From SHVO01 sp050250575 (lineage in GTDB: Bacteria > Pseudomonadota > Alphaproteobacteria > Rhodospirillales > Rhodospirillaceae), in NCBI GenBank assembly GCA_050250575.1, contig JBFWOJ010000011.1, forward strand, positions 1-64,000: a stretch of 64,000 bases of DNA, in the 5' to 3' direction. The notes under the pieces were generated by a model. That model saw nothing but the letters and a program-made list of their open reading frames with translations. It ran no database searches and had not been told where the DNA came from. Of the stretch, positions 1-9,047 are shown piece after piece. Position 1 is the first letter of the stretch. Every line of letters begins with the position of its first letter. A program made the position numbers and the translations under genes.

Positions 1-1447
1 GCAGGCCTTTGCCGGAGAAGTCATCGGGCACATGACCTTCGCGCACGTCGATCTTCAGCTCGCGCAAGGTCAGCGCCATCTCTGCTTCGGTGTCACGTAC
101 CTTCGGCATCTTCGACATGTAGGTGACGGTCATGTCGCGAATGGACGACGTGAGCAGCATCTTCGATGGAGTCACATCCGCGATGGACGCGCCGGCGAGA
201 CTCATCCGCAGCCTTGTTCCCGTCAGATAGCCGTGGTCGAGGTTGTTCTTGATCCAACGATGGGTGTTGGGCTTGACGGTCTCGGGCCAGAGGTCCTTGA
301 GGCCCTGGATGGAGAGCTGCGTCAGTTCGGCTTCAAGGTCGATGGCCGGGGCGCCATTCAGCTGCTTGGCATCCGCCGTGAGCGTGAGCACCGGATCGGT
401 TTCAGAACCGCGATCGATCTGAACACGGAACCGGTCGATCTTGATGTCGTTAAGATCATCGCTCGCTGAACCGCTCAAGCTCGCCGCGCGGATCGGATAA
501 TCCTTCGCGACCGGCGCCGGCAAACGCAGGTGGCCGGCGTCGCCCTCGACGTCGAACCTGACGGTGCTGATGCGTGCACCTTGGCCGGTAAGTGCCATAC
601 TTGTCATCACCGTACCACGCAGCCGCATATCCACCATCGCAAACGGCGCGAGCTGAGGCGCAAGCACGGCAAGGCGCGCCGGCCGCAGGCCATCGATGTC
701 GATGTCGAGATTGAGGATGCGGCTTCTGGCGGGGATCGCCCCCTTGGCGATCAATTGCCACGACTTCCCGTCCTCGATCACCGGCAGGGTCGCCAGCATC
801 TGCATGCCGCGGGCGTCGCGCATGAAGTTGAGCGTCGCGTCGGGCACCAGCCAGCGCTGGCCGGAGGGTTCGTCGACCAGAACCAGCGTGGAGTTATCGA
901 TCGAGACCGTCTCGAGATACGAGAGCCCGCCGCTCGCCTCGCCGGTCAGGGCATCGAGGAACGTCACCGCGACGGCATTGCCGCTGGTCTCCGACGGTTG
1001 GCCCGGCGGGGCTATCGTCGGACCGGCGGGACCTTCGAGGCCGAGTGCAAACGTGCCGTCGGCGCGATGCACGAACCTGATGATGGGGTTCGAGAGGCTC
1101 ACGTGTTTCGGCGCGATCTCGCCTTTGAGCAGCGCCGACGATTCAAGTCGCACCACCATCGTCGGCAGGCCGGCAACGACACCGCCCGCGCTGTCGAGCA
1201 CGCGTACATCGCGCGCGGTGATCTCGGGGCTTCCCTTGAATCCTTGCCAGCGGAACTCGGCGCGGTCGATGCGGAACTGGAGCGAAGGGTTGAGGTCGCT
1301 GAGGAGCGACGCGACGTAGGGCGCTACGGAATCAAGGGCGACCGGGCCGTGACTCAGGCGCCAAGCCAAGAATGCGGCGCCGAGCAACGCCACAAGCAGC
1401 GTCGCCTCGAGAACGCGCAGCAAAAATCTGACAGCACCATGTGCCAA
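1..1447 (-). CDS. DUF3971/AsmA-like periplasm-facing membrane protein, 3' end outside the window
   Basis: The frame is open on the minus strand from about 1447 through the left edge, so only the N-terminal part (about 480 residues) is present. A hydrophobic N-terminal helix (around LLVALLGAAFLAW) is followed by a long beta-rich region with LWPETVKPNTHRWIKNNL, a pattern typical of the DUF3971/YhdP-like AsmA superfamily. Members span the envelope from an inner-membrane anchor and are linked to lipid transport between membranes. There is no ATG: an in-frame TGA lies just upstream and the best start is TTG at 1447 after a GGGG stretch. It is divergent from glnE. The family call is firm; the start is weak. 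Confidence 0.8.
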   Translation of the reverse strand, partial: MAHGAVRFLLRVLEATLLVALLGAAFLAWRLSHGPVALDSVAPYVASLLSDLNPSLQFRIDRAEFRWQGFKGSPEITARDVRVLDSAGGVVAGLPTMVVRLESSALLKGEIAPKHVSLSNPIIRFVHRADGTFALGLEGPAGPTIAPPGQPSETSGNAVAVTFLDALTGEASGGLSYLETVSIDNSTLVLVDEPSGQRWLVPDATLNFMRDARGMQMLATLPVIEDGKSWQLIAKGAIPARSRILNLDIDIDGLRPARLAVLAPQLAPFAMVDMRLRGTVMTSMALTGQGARISTVRFDVEGDAGHLRLPAPVAKDYPIRAASLSGSASDDLNDIKIDRFRVQIDRGSETDPVLTLTADAKQLNGAPAIDLEAELTQLSIQGLKDLWPETVKPNTHRWIKNNLDHGYLTGTRLRMSLAGASIADVTPSKMLLTSSIRDMTVTYMSKMPKVRDTEAEMALTLRELKIDVREGHVPDDFSGKGL

Positions 1448-1578
1448 GGTCGCGCAGCCCCATCCGTTTCAAAGGACAATTGGCGAAAAAGTTGGCAAAT
1501 TGCTGGCGCTGTACCGCAGCTTGACCACCTTCCCCTCTATATCCCACTGTGTACTGAAACAACAGTAAATACCGCGAG

Positions 1579-4539
1579 TTGGGCTTGATTTCCCCTGATA
1601 TATCAAGGCTTCCGCCGCCCTTCGAGGGCGTGCAAGCGCGCGAGCGCCGCCACGAATGGCTTGCGGCGGCGCGCGCGCACACGGGCAGCGTGCAGGCGTT
1701 TGCGGCGAGCGTCGATGAGCGCTCGCCCTGGAGCGTCGTCCTGGATTCCGTCTTCGGCAACAGCCCGTTCCTGGGAAAGCTCCTCGACGATCATCCCGAC
1801 GTCCTTGCGGACTTCGCGGCATCGGGACCCGATGCGGTGTTCGAAAAGATATGCGCAAACGTCGCGGCGGCGGACTATCCAGACATCGCGGCGGCCATGC
1901 CTTCCTTACGCATCGCCCGCGCCCGCGCCGCACTGCTCATCGCCCTCGCGGACATCACGGAGTGCTGGACCGTCGATCGCGTGATCGAGGCGCTGTCCGA
2001 CTTCGCCGACAGGTGCGTGAAAAGCGCGGTGCGGCTTCTGCTGCGAACGGCACACACCAACGGACTCATCAAACTCGAAAATCCGGATGACCCACAGCAA
2101 GGCTCCGGCTATGTCGTCCTCGCCGTCGGCAAGCTGGGCGGCCGCGAGCTCAATTACTCCTCCGACATCGACCTCTTCGTTCTCTACGACGAGCAACGTC
2201 TGGTCTACACGGGACCCAAGACGGCGCAGGAGTTCGCGATCCAGATCACCAAGGACCTTGTGAAAATCCTGCAGGAGCGCACCAGCGCCGGGTACGTTTT
2301 CCGGACCGATCTCCGCCTGCGTCCCGATCCTGGATCGACGGCCATCGCGGTTTCACGGGGCGCGGCGCAGATCTATTACGAGAGCTACGGTCAGAATTGG
2401 GAGCGCGCGGCGCTGATCAAGGCGCGTCAGATCGCGGGCGACGAGATTTCCGGCGCCGGCTTCCTGCACGACCTGCAGCCCTTCATCTGGCGCAAGTCGC
2501 TGGACTTCTACGCGATCCAAGACATCCACTCTATCAAGCGCCAGATCTATGCCCACAAGGGCGGCGGCACGGTCACGGTGCCGGGTCACAACATCAAGGT
2601 CGGGCGGGGCGGCATCCGCGAGATCGAGTTCTTCGCCCAGGTGCAGCAGCTGATCTGGGGCGGCCGCATGCCGAAGGCGCGGGTATCGCAGACCCTTCCG
2701 GCGCTGGAGGTCCTGACGGAGTTGAATTTCGTCACGCCGAAGGTGCGCGACGACCTGAAGAAAGCCTATCGCGCGCTGCGCAAGCTGGAGCACCGTCTGC
2801 AGATGGTTGCCGACCAGCAGACCCAGACCATGCCGACATCCCGCAGCGAGCTCACGCATATCGCCTTGTTCATGGGCCACACGGACGTCGACGCATTCAT
2901 GGCCGAAGTCGAGAGCAACTTGCGGCTTGTCGAAACGCATTACGCCGGTTTGTTCGAAGACGCACCCTCGCTGGCGGTGGAAGGAAATCTCGTCTTTACC
3001 GGCACCGAGGACGACCCCGATACGCTCGCGACGTTGCGCCGCTTCGGCTATCAGGACCCCGGCATGGTCACGCAAATGGTGCGCGGCTGGCATCACGGCC
3101 GCTACCGCGCGACCCGCAGCAACCGCGCCCGGCAGCTGCTGACCGAAGTCATCCCGTCCCTGCTCGCCTCATTCGGAAAGACGGCGCAGCCCGATGCTGC
3201 GCTGATCCGGTTCGACAGGTGTCTTGCGGGCCTTCCCGCCGGCGTTCCGATCCTTTCGGTGTTCTATTCCAACCCGGAGCTTCTGGACCTGGTCGCTGAG
3301 ATCATGGGCGATGCGCCGCGCCTTGCCGATCATCTGACGCGCGCGCCGACTTTGCTCGACTATGTGCTCGAGCCGGAATTCTACAAGCCGATCGATGGCT
3401 TCAAGGTCTTCAACGAGGACCTCGCCCGGGTACTCGAGGGGGCGGAGGCCTTCGAGCTGATGCTCGACCTGTGCCGGCGCTGGCTGAACGACCAGCAGTT
3501 CCGCGTCGGTGTACATGCGTTGCGCGGCCTGATCGATCCTCTCGAGGCAGGCCGGCATTTCACCGCACTGGCCGAAGCGGTGATCTGCAATCTCATCCCC
3601 CGCGTGGCGACGGAATTTGCCCGCCACTACGGAGAAATTCCGCGCGGGCAACTGGCGGTGATCGCCTACGGCAAGCTCGGCAGTCACGAGATGACGCCGA
3701 CGTCCGATCTCGACCTCGTCATCGTCTACGACGCGGACCTCGATGCGACCTCGGACGGCGCCAAATCGTTTCCGGCCTCGGCCTACTACATCCGTCTCTC
3801 GCAGCGCATTGTTTCCGCGTTTACCGCGCTGACGTCGGAAGGAAAACTCTATTCCATCGACATGCGGCTGCGGCCGAACGGCGAGAAGGGCCCGCTGGCC
3901 TGCAGTTTCGAGGCCTTCGCCAAATACCAGCTGCAGGACGCCTGGACGTGGGAGCATATGGCTCTGACGCGCGCCCGGGTGGTGTATGGCGACGAGCAGA
4001 TCCGCGGCAAGCTGGAAAAGGTAATCGCCGATGCGCTGACGAAACCCCGCGACCCGGCAGCGCTCGTGGTCGCCGTGGGCGACATGCGGGCCCGCATGCG
4101 CAAGGACAAGGGCGAACAAGGGCCGTGGAGCATCAAGCACCGGCCCGGGGGCCTGGTGGATGCCGAATTCATCGTCCAGTACCTGGCGCTTGCGACACCC
4201 GAGGCGCGCCCGCAGGACACTGATCCGCGATCGATCATTGCGAGCCTTTCGGAGCATAAGGCTCTCACGGATGAGGATGCGGAAACCCTCGTCGCAGGGT
4301 TTTCGGTATGGGGGCGCCTGCAACAGCTTCTGCGCCTCACCTTCGAGACCGACATCGCCCCGGCGGACATCCCCCTCGGGCTGAAGCAAAAATTGGCGCG
4401 CGCGGTCGGCGCGGCCGATTTTGACGCTTGCGAGCGCTTGATGGAAGACACGGCGCGCGCTATTTCCGAGCTCTTCCAGCGACTCATTGCCGGCCCCGCC
4501 CAACAGGCCCGGCCGAGCTTCGACGAAGTTCCGCACTGA
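1579..4539 (+). CDS. glnE: Bifunctional glutamine synthetase adenylyltransferase/deadenylase
   Basis: GlnE attaches and removes AMP on glutamine synthetase according to PII signalling, and so sets ammonia assimilation. The 986-residue length is normal for the family. Two nucleotidyltransferase domains are visible: the N-terminal one with GKLGGRELNYSSDIDLF near residue 187, and the C-terminal one with GKLGSHEMTPTSDLDLV near residue 700. Both keep the paired metal-binding Asp residues. The frame begins with TTG at 1579; a second TTG lies six bases on, so the exact start is uncertain. It is followed after 17 bases by bcp, probably in the same transcript. Confidence 0.96.
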   Translation: MGLISPDISRLPPPFEGVQARERRHEWLAAARAHTGSVQAFAASVDERSPWSVVLDSVFGNSPFLGKLLDDHPDVLADFAASGPDAVFEKICANVAAADYPDIAAAMPSLRIARARAALLIALADITECWTVDRVIEALSDFADRCVKSAVRLLLRTAHTNGLIKLENPDDPQQGSGYVVLAVGKLGGRELNYSSDIDLFVLYDEQRLVYTGPKTAQEFAIQITKDLVKILQERTSAGYVFRTDLRLRPDPGSTAIAVSRGAAQIYYESYGQNWERAALIKARQIAGDEISGAGFLHDLQPFIWRKSLDFYAIQDIHSIKRQIYAHKGGGTVTVPGHNIKVGRGGIREIEFFAQVQQLIWGGRMPKARVSQTLPALEVLTELNFVTPKVRDDLKKAYRALRKLEHRLQMVADQQTQTMPTSRSELTHIALFMGHTDVDAFMAEVESNLRLVETHYAGLFEDAPSLAVEGNLVFTGTEDDPDTLATLRRFGYQDPGMVTQMVRGWHHGRYRATRSNRARQLLTEVIPSLLASFGKTAQPDAALIRFDRCLAGLPAGVPILSVFYSNPELLDLVAEIMGDAPRLADHLTRAPTLLDYVLEPEFYKPIDGFKVFNEDLARVLEGAEAFELMLDLCRRWLNDQQFRVGVHALRGLIDPLEAGRHFTALAEAVICNLIPRVATEFARHYGEIPRGQLAVIAYGKLGSHEMTPTSDLDLVIVYDADLDATSDGAKSFPASAYYIRLSQRIVSAFTALTSEGKLYSIDMRLRPNGEKGPLACSFEAFAKYQLQDAWTWEHMALTRARVVYGDEQIRGKLEKVIADALTKPRDPAALVVAVGDMRARMRKDKGEQGPWSIKHRPGGLVDAEFIVQYLALATPEARPQDTDPRSIIASLSEHKALTDEDAETLVAGFSVWGRLQQLLRLTFETDIAPADIPLGLKQKLARAVGAADFDACERLMEDTARAISELFQRLIAGPAQQARPSFDEVPH

Positions 4540-4556
4540 CAAGGACGGGCACACAC

Positions 4557-5153
4557 ATGGCAACGAAACGCAACGCGAAAGCGAAACCGAAAGCTGCAAA
4601 AAAGAAGGCGGTGAAGAAGGCCGCGGTCAAGCGTAAAGCGTCCGCGTCACCCAAGGCCTCGGCCGCCAAGGCGACAAAGAAAACCGCCGCGTTCCCATCG
4701 CTCGCGGGAAAAGTCGCGCCGGCGTTTTCCTTGATGACCGACGCGGGCGAGAAGGTATCGCTGAAGGATTTCCGCGGCCGCCGCGTGATCCTCTATTTCT
4801 ATCCCAAGGACGATACGCCCGGTTGCACGACGCAGGCCTGCGCCTTCCGGGACGCCGAAGTTGATTTTTCGCGCGCCGATGCCGTCGTGCTGGGTGTGTC
4901 GAAGGACAGCGTCAAAAGCCATCAAAAGTTCAAGAGCAAGTACACCCTGAACTTCCCGCTGCTCGCCGATGACGCGGGCGTGTGCGAGGCGTACGGCGTG
5001 TGGAAACAGAAGAACATGTACGGGCGCACCTACATGGGCATCGAGCGTTCCACCTTCCTCATCGACCAGGACGGCAAGGTGCGCGCCGAGTGGCGCAAAG
5101 TGAGCGTTCCCGGGCACGCGGCGGAAGTCATCAAGGCGCTTCAATCGCTGTGA
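4557..5153 (+). CDS. bcp: Thiol peroxidase of the Bcp/PrxQ type with a Lys/Ala-rich N-terminal tail
   Basis: A peroxiredoxin that reduces hydroperoxides with thioredoxin. The core begins near residue 45; DTPGCTTQACAFRD carries the peroxidatic Cys and, five residues on, the resolving Cys, as in E. coli Bcp. ERSTFLIDQDGKV near the C-terminus is also typical. The first 43 residues are an unusual basic tail of Lys, Ala and Ser (AKPKAAKKKAVKKAAVKRK) resembling histone H1-like tails. The ATG at 4557 makes this tail part of the protein. The stop TGA overlaps the GTG start of the next gene. Confidence 0.93.
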   Translation: MATKRNAKAKPKAAKKKAVKKAAVKRKASASPKASAAKATKKTAAFPSLAGKVAPAFSLMTDAGEKVSLKDFRGRRVILYFYPKDDTPGCTTQACAFRDAEVDFSRADAVVLGVSKDSVKSHQKFKSKYTLNFPLLADDAGVCEAYGVWKQKNMYGRTYMGIERSTFLIDQDGKVRAEWRKVSVPGHAAEVIKALQSL

Positions 5154-6016
5154 GCTTGCGCAACGACGCCGTTCGCGTCCTCACTACGGCCGATCCCAGT
5201 GCGAAAGCCGCACTGACCGCCGAAGCCGCGGCACGTTGGCGCGGCGGCGCGAAAACCATCGGCGCGGCACGACCCCCGGATCGCCCGGCCCGGCCCGAGA
5301 GACCCGAGCTGCTGCGGCCGGGCGAGATGCCCAAGCGATCGTCCGGACCGAAAGGCCGGATCGCCCTCGTGCATGCCCTTACCCATATCGAGTTCAACGC
5401 CATCGATCTCGCGTGGGACATCATCGCGCGCTTCGGCGATGAAGAGCTTCCGGAAGCTTTCTTCGACGATTGGGTCAACGTGGCCGCCGAGGAGGCGGAA
5501 CACTTCGATCTGTTGCGCGGGCGGCTTGAGCAATGGGGCGTGAAGTATGGCGATCTGCCGGCGCATAACGGCCTTTGGGAAGCCGCCGAAATCACGGCCG
5601 ACGACCTCGTCGCGCGCCTGGCGATCGTGCCGATGACCTTGGAAGCGCGCGGCCTCGACACGACCGTGCAGGGCGCAGCGAAACTGCGGCAAAACGAGGA
5701 TGCACAGACGGCCGATATTCTTGCGGTCATCTACAGCGACGAGATCAAGCATCTCGCGGTGGGCGTACGCTGGTTTGAACACCTGTGCTCGAAACGGGGC
5801 GTCGATCCGGTTGCGACGTACAAGCAGATGATCGACACGCGCTTTACCGGAAAGCCGAAGCCGCCGTTCAATTTTGAGGCCCGGGCGCAGGCGGGCATGG
5901 GGCCCGAATATCTCCAGCCTTGGATAGATCTGCCGGGCGCCCGAGGCTTCCGGAACGGAACAACCCCCCGGCCCGTGTCTCAAAAAAGGGGGCCTCCACT
6001 ACCGCACCTCATGTAA
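5150..6016 (+). CDS. DUF455 family ferritin-like protein
   Basis: A 288-residue member of the DUF455 family, predicted to adopt a ferritin-like four-helix fold. HALTHIEFNAIDLAWD and AEEAEHFDLL supply the Glu and His residues that would bind a metal pair, with a further Glu/His set at SDEIKHLAVG. The biochemical role is unknown. It starts at GTG 5150, overlapping the bcp stop (GTGA), so the two are probably translationally coupled. The last 30 residues (from about PGARGFRNG) are low-complexity and may be a poorly conserved tail. Confidence 0.85.
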   Translation: MSLRNDAVRVLTTADPSAKAALTAEAAARWRGGAKTIGAARPPDRPARPERPELLRPGEMPKRSSGPKGRIALVHALTHIEFNAIDLAWDIIARFGDEELPEAFFDDWVNVAAEEAEHFDLLRGRLEQWGVKYGDLPAHNGLWEAAEITADDLVARLAIVPMTLEARGLDTTVQGAAKLRQNEDAQTADILAVIYSDEIKHLAVGVRWFEHLCSKRGVDPVATYKQMIDTRFTGKPKPPFNFEARAQAGMGPEYLQPWIDLPGARGFRNGTTPRPVSQKRGPPLPHLM

Positions 6017-6100
6017 CGAAAAAATCGTCCGCCGCGCGCGACATTGTGGCGGAGGAGCGAAGTTTCCCGCCCTGCCAAGGATTTGCGCGCCGCCTGATCG

Positions 6101-6140
6101 CGCGACATTTCACGCGACATTACGCGACATCGCGCGACAT
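6101..6140. repeat. Short direct repeat CGCGACAT, four tandem-like copies
   Basis: CGCGACAT occurs at 6101, 6113, 6123 and 6133, with a fifth copy near 6037. The copies at 6037 and 6133 both extend to CGCGACATTGTGGC. Function unknown. Confidence 0.75.
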
Positions 6141-6248
6141 TGTGGCAAAAGAGGAGAATGAGGACTGTGTCCTACGGCCGTCACCCGGCTCGGTACATGC
6201 ACCGGGGAGAGGACCGTGGCCGGCCCAACCGGCCATGGCGCACGGGAC

Positions 6249-6268
6249 GCCGGGCCCGAGAGCCCGGC
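6249..6268. terminator. Hairpin, possible terminator for bcp-DUF455
   Basis: GCCGGGC (6249-6255) pairs with GCCCGGC (6262-6268) around a six-base loop. There is no U tract, so it is a weak candidate for an intrinsic terminator downstream of the DUF455 gene. Confidence 0.3.
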
Positions 6269-6479
6269 TATGAGAGCATCCCGACCCTGCCCCATTTTGG
6301 AAACAACGTCAAGTAAAAAGGGACGTCGTTACGTCCAGAAGCTGGAACCATTGAACATTACATGTGCGCCCGCCGACGATCACTTATTATAATTTGGAGT
6401 TCGAATCCCGTATGGAACGGTGACCGCGTTTGGCGGCGCGGATGAGACAAGCCCATCGTCGGAACCCTAAGGAATGGCT

Positions 6480-7529
6480 TTAACTCTTTGACTTGATCCA
6501 ATCAGCTAGTGCGCTGATCCATTCGTCGGAGACCGGTTTCTTCCACTGGTATTCAGCCGGTGTCATCTTCCCTTCACCGTCCTGCATCATGTGATTGAGA
6601 TTGACGAACTGCCGCATCTGCACATTTGGAAACCGCGACAAGGCGTTTTTCAGCCCGAGCCAATCAGTTTCCGTCGTTAAGTAATCTCTTGCGCCATGGA
6701 CGACAAGGACATGACCACCATTGGTCGTGAACGTGCGCACGTCCGAGACAACATCGCGCGCAGCCATCGCGCGCCAGAACCACATCGGCTGGCCGAGTAT
6801 CACATCCGCATCATCGCCGACGTCTGCAAGTAAGCGTTCTGCGGCCGCAAGCAATTTCGTATGACCCGCTTTGGCTTCCGGCGTATCGTTTTCGCGCAGC
6901 GTTGCAGTGTATTCTACTTGGTCCTTGATCAGCGCCCCGGGTTTGCGCGCAGAGCCATTCACGAGGACTGCCCCGGCGGCTTCAGCAACGGAGGCAACTT
7001 GTGGGGCTAACGCTGCGCTAGCGCTATGACCGACAATAAATACCCGATGGGGATCGATTTTCGGCGTTGCCTTGAGAATCGCCACAGCTGCAACGCTGTC
7101 ATCGATCCATTCTTCTTCGATTGTCGCTCGCCGATGCTCAGACGCAAAGAGCTTGCTGTGGACGGTCGTACGCTTGGCGAAGCGCAAGGCGGCGACGTCG
7201 CGGCTAGCTAGACCGATTGCCGTCTCGCGCATAACTTTGTTCGGCCCGACATCGCCATCAATGGAACCGGGGCCAAACCCATGCATCAGAACAGCAACCG
7301 GGAAAGAGCCATCCTTCCCGGGCAGTGCGAGTATACCAGGCACCGCCCATTTCCCTTCGCCGATCGTTACCGGAACCTCCAGCACGTCTTCGACTGGTGA
7401 AGCAGCTTTAGCGGAAGCTGGTTTGGACTGCGCCGCTGCCGCGGATGCAGCCACGCAAGTGAAAAGGAAAGCGGAAGCTGCGACCTGAACGCCTTTTGTT
7501 AGCGAGCTCGGACGGGGCGAAGTTCTCAT
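6480..7529 (-). CDS. Exported alpha/beta hydrolase
   Basis: A 349-residue protein. A signal peptide is likely: a basic start, a hydrophobic stretch at about residues 14-32, and an Ala-rich cleavage region. The alpha/beta-hydrolase core shows an oxyanion loop HGFGPG, a nucleophile elbow GHSASA and a late His in NLNHMM; the acid is probably in VVHGARDYLT. The substrate is unknown. Esterase or peptidase activity is equally possible. It lies on the minus strand in the AT-rich island, opposite to the cassette-like genes to its right, and its 5' side faces an inverted copy of the island repeat arm at 7625-7641. Confidence 0.8.
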   Translation of the reverse strand: MRTSPRPSSLTKGVQVAASAFLFTCVAASAAAAQSKPASAKAASPVEDVLEVPVTIGEGKWAVPGILALPGKDGSFPVAVLMHGFGPGSIDGDVGPNKVMRETAIGLASRDVAALRFAKRTTVHSKLFASEHRRATIEEEWIDDSVAAVAILKATPKIDPHRVFIVGHSASAALAPQVASVAEAAGAVLVNGSARKPGALIKDQVEYTATLRENDTPEAKAGHTKLLAAAERLLADVGDDADVILGQPMWFWRAMAARDVVSDVRTFTTNGGHVLVVHGARDYLTTETDWLGLKNALSRFPNVQMRQFVNLNHMMQDGEGKMTPAEYQWKKPVSDEWISALADWIKSKS

Positions 7530-7624
7530 ATTGGTTCTGAACGGCGGGCAAATTAGAGATGCTACAATAGGTAACGCTACTTATCATAGCAGATATGGTC
7601 AAGCGTCTTTATTCGGCCTGCTCA

Positions 7625-7666
7625 GTGGCCAACTTAATTACCTAGCCAAGTTGACAATCCAGCGGT
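7625..7666. repeat. Left part of the island repeat, copy 1, cut by the IS
   Basis: GTGGCCAACTTAATTAC (7625-7641) is the reverse complement, with one mismatch, of GTAATTAAGTTGGGCAC at 9078-9094. It is followed by TCCAGCGGT (7658-7666), which matches the start of the repeat core at 11540. The rest of the copy continues on the other side of the IS at 9048. Rejoined, the site would be about 89 bases with palindromic ends. Confidence 0.75.
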
Positions 7667-7689
7667 GCCCATATCTGGACGGCCCCCGG

Positions 7690-7917
7690 TCTTGCAAGTG
7701 CCTTTGGTTTGATCCGTTAGCTTTGCACCCATATCTCCGGTCTCGCGGCTGACGCCGCCGACACAAGATGGTTTCCGCGACGCGGGTTCCCAACAGCTTC
7801 GCGGCATCGAATGCCACTGGGCACCACGGAGTGTCCCGCGTCGTCGAGCAAACGTCGTTACCATCGGTTTTTGCAAGCTCGGCATTAGCGACGTCGTACT
7901 TTTCTTGGAGAGTCCTT
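7690..7917 (-). ncRNA. Candidate guide RNA (bridge RNA/seekRNA) of the IS
   Basis: IS110-family elements encode a structured RNA in a non-coding end that pairs with donor and target DNA; in IS1111 members it lies downstream of the transposase. Here that segment is about 230 bases. CCCATATCT at the left IS border (7668-7676) recurs at 7728-7736, and CCCAACAGCTTC at 7789-7800 nearly repeats the right junction CCCAACAGTTTC at 9044-9055. Such internal matches to the element's own junctions are what guide loops would show. The fold was not computed, so the ends are approximate. Confidence 0.5.
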
Positions 7918-8973
7918 CTAGGCCATCGCAGCGGCTGGCGCTTTGGCCTTTATCATTCCGACACACGCCGGATTAAATCGCTCGCCACTGACCATAAGTT
8001 TCCAGGCGATACGCGCCATTTTGTTGGCGAGGGCGACCGCGGCCTCCTTTGGCGCCTTGCGCTCCAACAACGCGCGCAGCCAGGGCGAAGGTTTGCCTCT
8101 TCCTCGCATTGCCTGACAGACCACCGCCATGGCGCCGACCACCAGCACGCTGCGAAGCGTAGGATCGCCAGCGCGCGTGATCATTCCAAGTCTTGTCTTG
8201 CCGGCGGTGGAATGATCCTTCGGCGTAAGACCGAGCCAGGAGGCGAACTTTCGCCCCGAGCTGAAGTCGCCGGCTTCGGGCACCTTCAATGTGAGCAGGA
8301 CCGCTCCGATCGGTCCGACGCCTGGAATAGCTGCTAAACGCCGGCTGACGGCGCTGCTCTTGTGCCAGGCTTTCAGCTTTCGCTCGAGATCGGCGATAAC
8401 CTCCACGACTGCTTCATACTGTTGGGCCAGGATCGCAAACAAATCCTTTGTCATTTTTGGCATTGTCTTATCAGCAATGATGCGGGCCAACAGCACTTCG
8501 AGCCGGCGAAGTCCTTTCGCGGCGGTCAGGCCGTATTCCATTGCATGACCGCGGATCATGTTGCTCAGCTTGGTACGCTCACGCACCAGCTGCTCGCGTA
8601 CCCCTGCCAACATCTGCGCTGATTGCTCCTCGACGCCTTTCGGCCGAACGAACCGCATCGTTGGTCGACTCACCGCCTCGCACAGCGCCTCGGCGTCAGC
8701 CGCATCGTTCTTGTTCCGCTTGCGGTAGGCCTTCGCGTATTGCGGAGGCATCAGTCGCACGTCGTGCCCTAGTTTGCTGATCTCCCGCGCCCAATGATGC
8801 GAGCCGCCGCACGCCTCCATTCCTACCAGCGTCGGCGGTAAGACTTTGAAAAATGCGATCAATCCCTCGCGCCGCAGCTGCTTACGCAACACTGGCTGCT
8901 CGGTCTCATCGACCGCATGAATTTGAAAAAGGTTCTTCGATGTATCGAGGCCAATTCGTACTATTCTTGCCAT
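7918..8973 (-). CDS. IS110-family transposase (DEDD type)
   Basis: A full-length 351-residue transposase. The N-terminal RuvC-like domain shows RIGLDTSKNLFQIH, GMEACGGSHHW and KNDAADAEAL, which supply the DEDD acids. The C-terminal domain shows IPGVGPIGA and the Ser-containing FASWLGLTPKDHSTAGK region of Transposase_20. It catalyses cut-out and insertion of the element, in this family guided by an element-encoded RNA. No frameshift is seen, so it may be active. The ATG at 8973 follows the short 70-base end of the IS. Confidence 0.95.
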   Translation of the reverse strand: MARIVRIGLDTSKNLFQIHAVDETEQPVLRKQLRREGLIAFFKVLPPTLVGMEACGGSHHWAREISKLGHDVRLMPPQYAKAYRKRNKNDAADAEALCEAVSRPTMRFVRPKGVEEQSAQMLAGVREQLVRERTKLSNMIRGHAMEYGLTAAKGLRRLEVLLARIIADKTMPKMTKDLFAILAQQYEAVVEVIADLERKLKAWHKSSAVSRRLAAIPGVGPIGAVLLTLKVPEAGDFSSGRKFASWLGLTPKDHSTAGKTRLGMITRAGDPTLRSVLVVGAMAVVCQAMRGRGKPSPWLRALLERKAPKEAAVALANKMARIAWKLMVSGERFNPACVGMIKAKAPAAAMA

Positions 8974-9047
8974 GGGCGGCTCCCTTGAATGAGATGTTCA
9001 ACGACCTCATTCTGGCACACTGATGCCGTCGGGGGCCGTCCACCCCA

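Larger units (their letters stand above)
6017..6479. other. Non-coding stretch with short direct repeats and palindromes, left flank of the island
   Basis: No convincing gene lies here. Positions 6037-6140 hold five copies of CGCGACAT, four of them spaced 10-12 bases apart. Positions 6218-6234 hold GGCCGG/CCGGCC. Composition shifts to AT-rich after about 6300, which marks the probable left edge of the accessory island. The piece around 6396 (GAGTTCGAATCCCG) resembles the tail of the island repeat and also a tRNA T-arm, but it does not fold as one. Confidence 0.5.
7670..9047 (-). mobile_element. IS110-family insertion sequence, IS1111 subgroup
   Basis: A complete element of about 1.38 kb. It has a perfect 13-bp subterminal inverted repeat: TGGACGGCCCCCG at 7676-7688 and its reverse complement at 9030-9042. 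Subterminal inverted repeats and the absence of a clear target duplication are hallmarks of the IS1111 subgroup. One transposase gene fills 7918-8973. The long non-coding part lies downstream of the transposase stop, as is usual for IS1111 members. Exact ends are uncertain by a few bases. Both flanks match the two halves of the island repeat, so the IS sits inside one copy. Confidence 0.88.

Noticed and set aside
1448..1578. Short minus-strand frames spanning 1332-1933
   Set aside because: They overlap glnE and the divergent promoter region, are low-complexity, and no family fits.
6390..6420. tRNA-like GAGTTCGAATCCCG
   Set aside because: The T-arm stem does not pair (two of five positions only) and no acceptor, D or anticodon arm is visible upstream.
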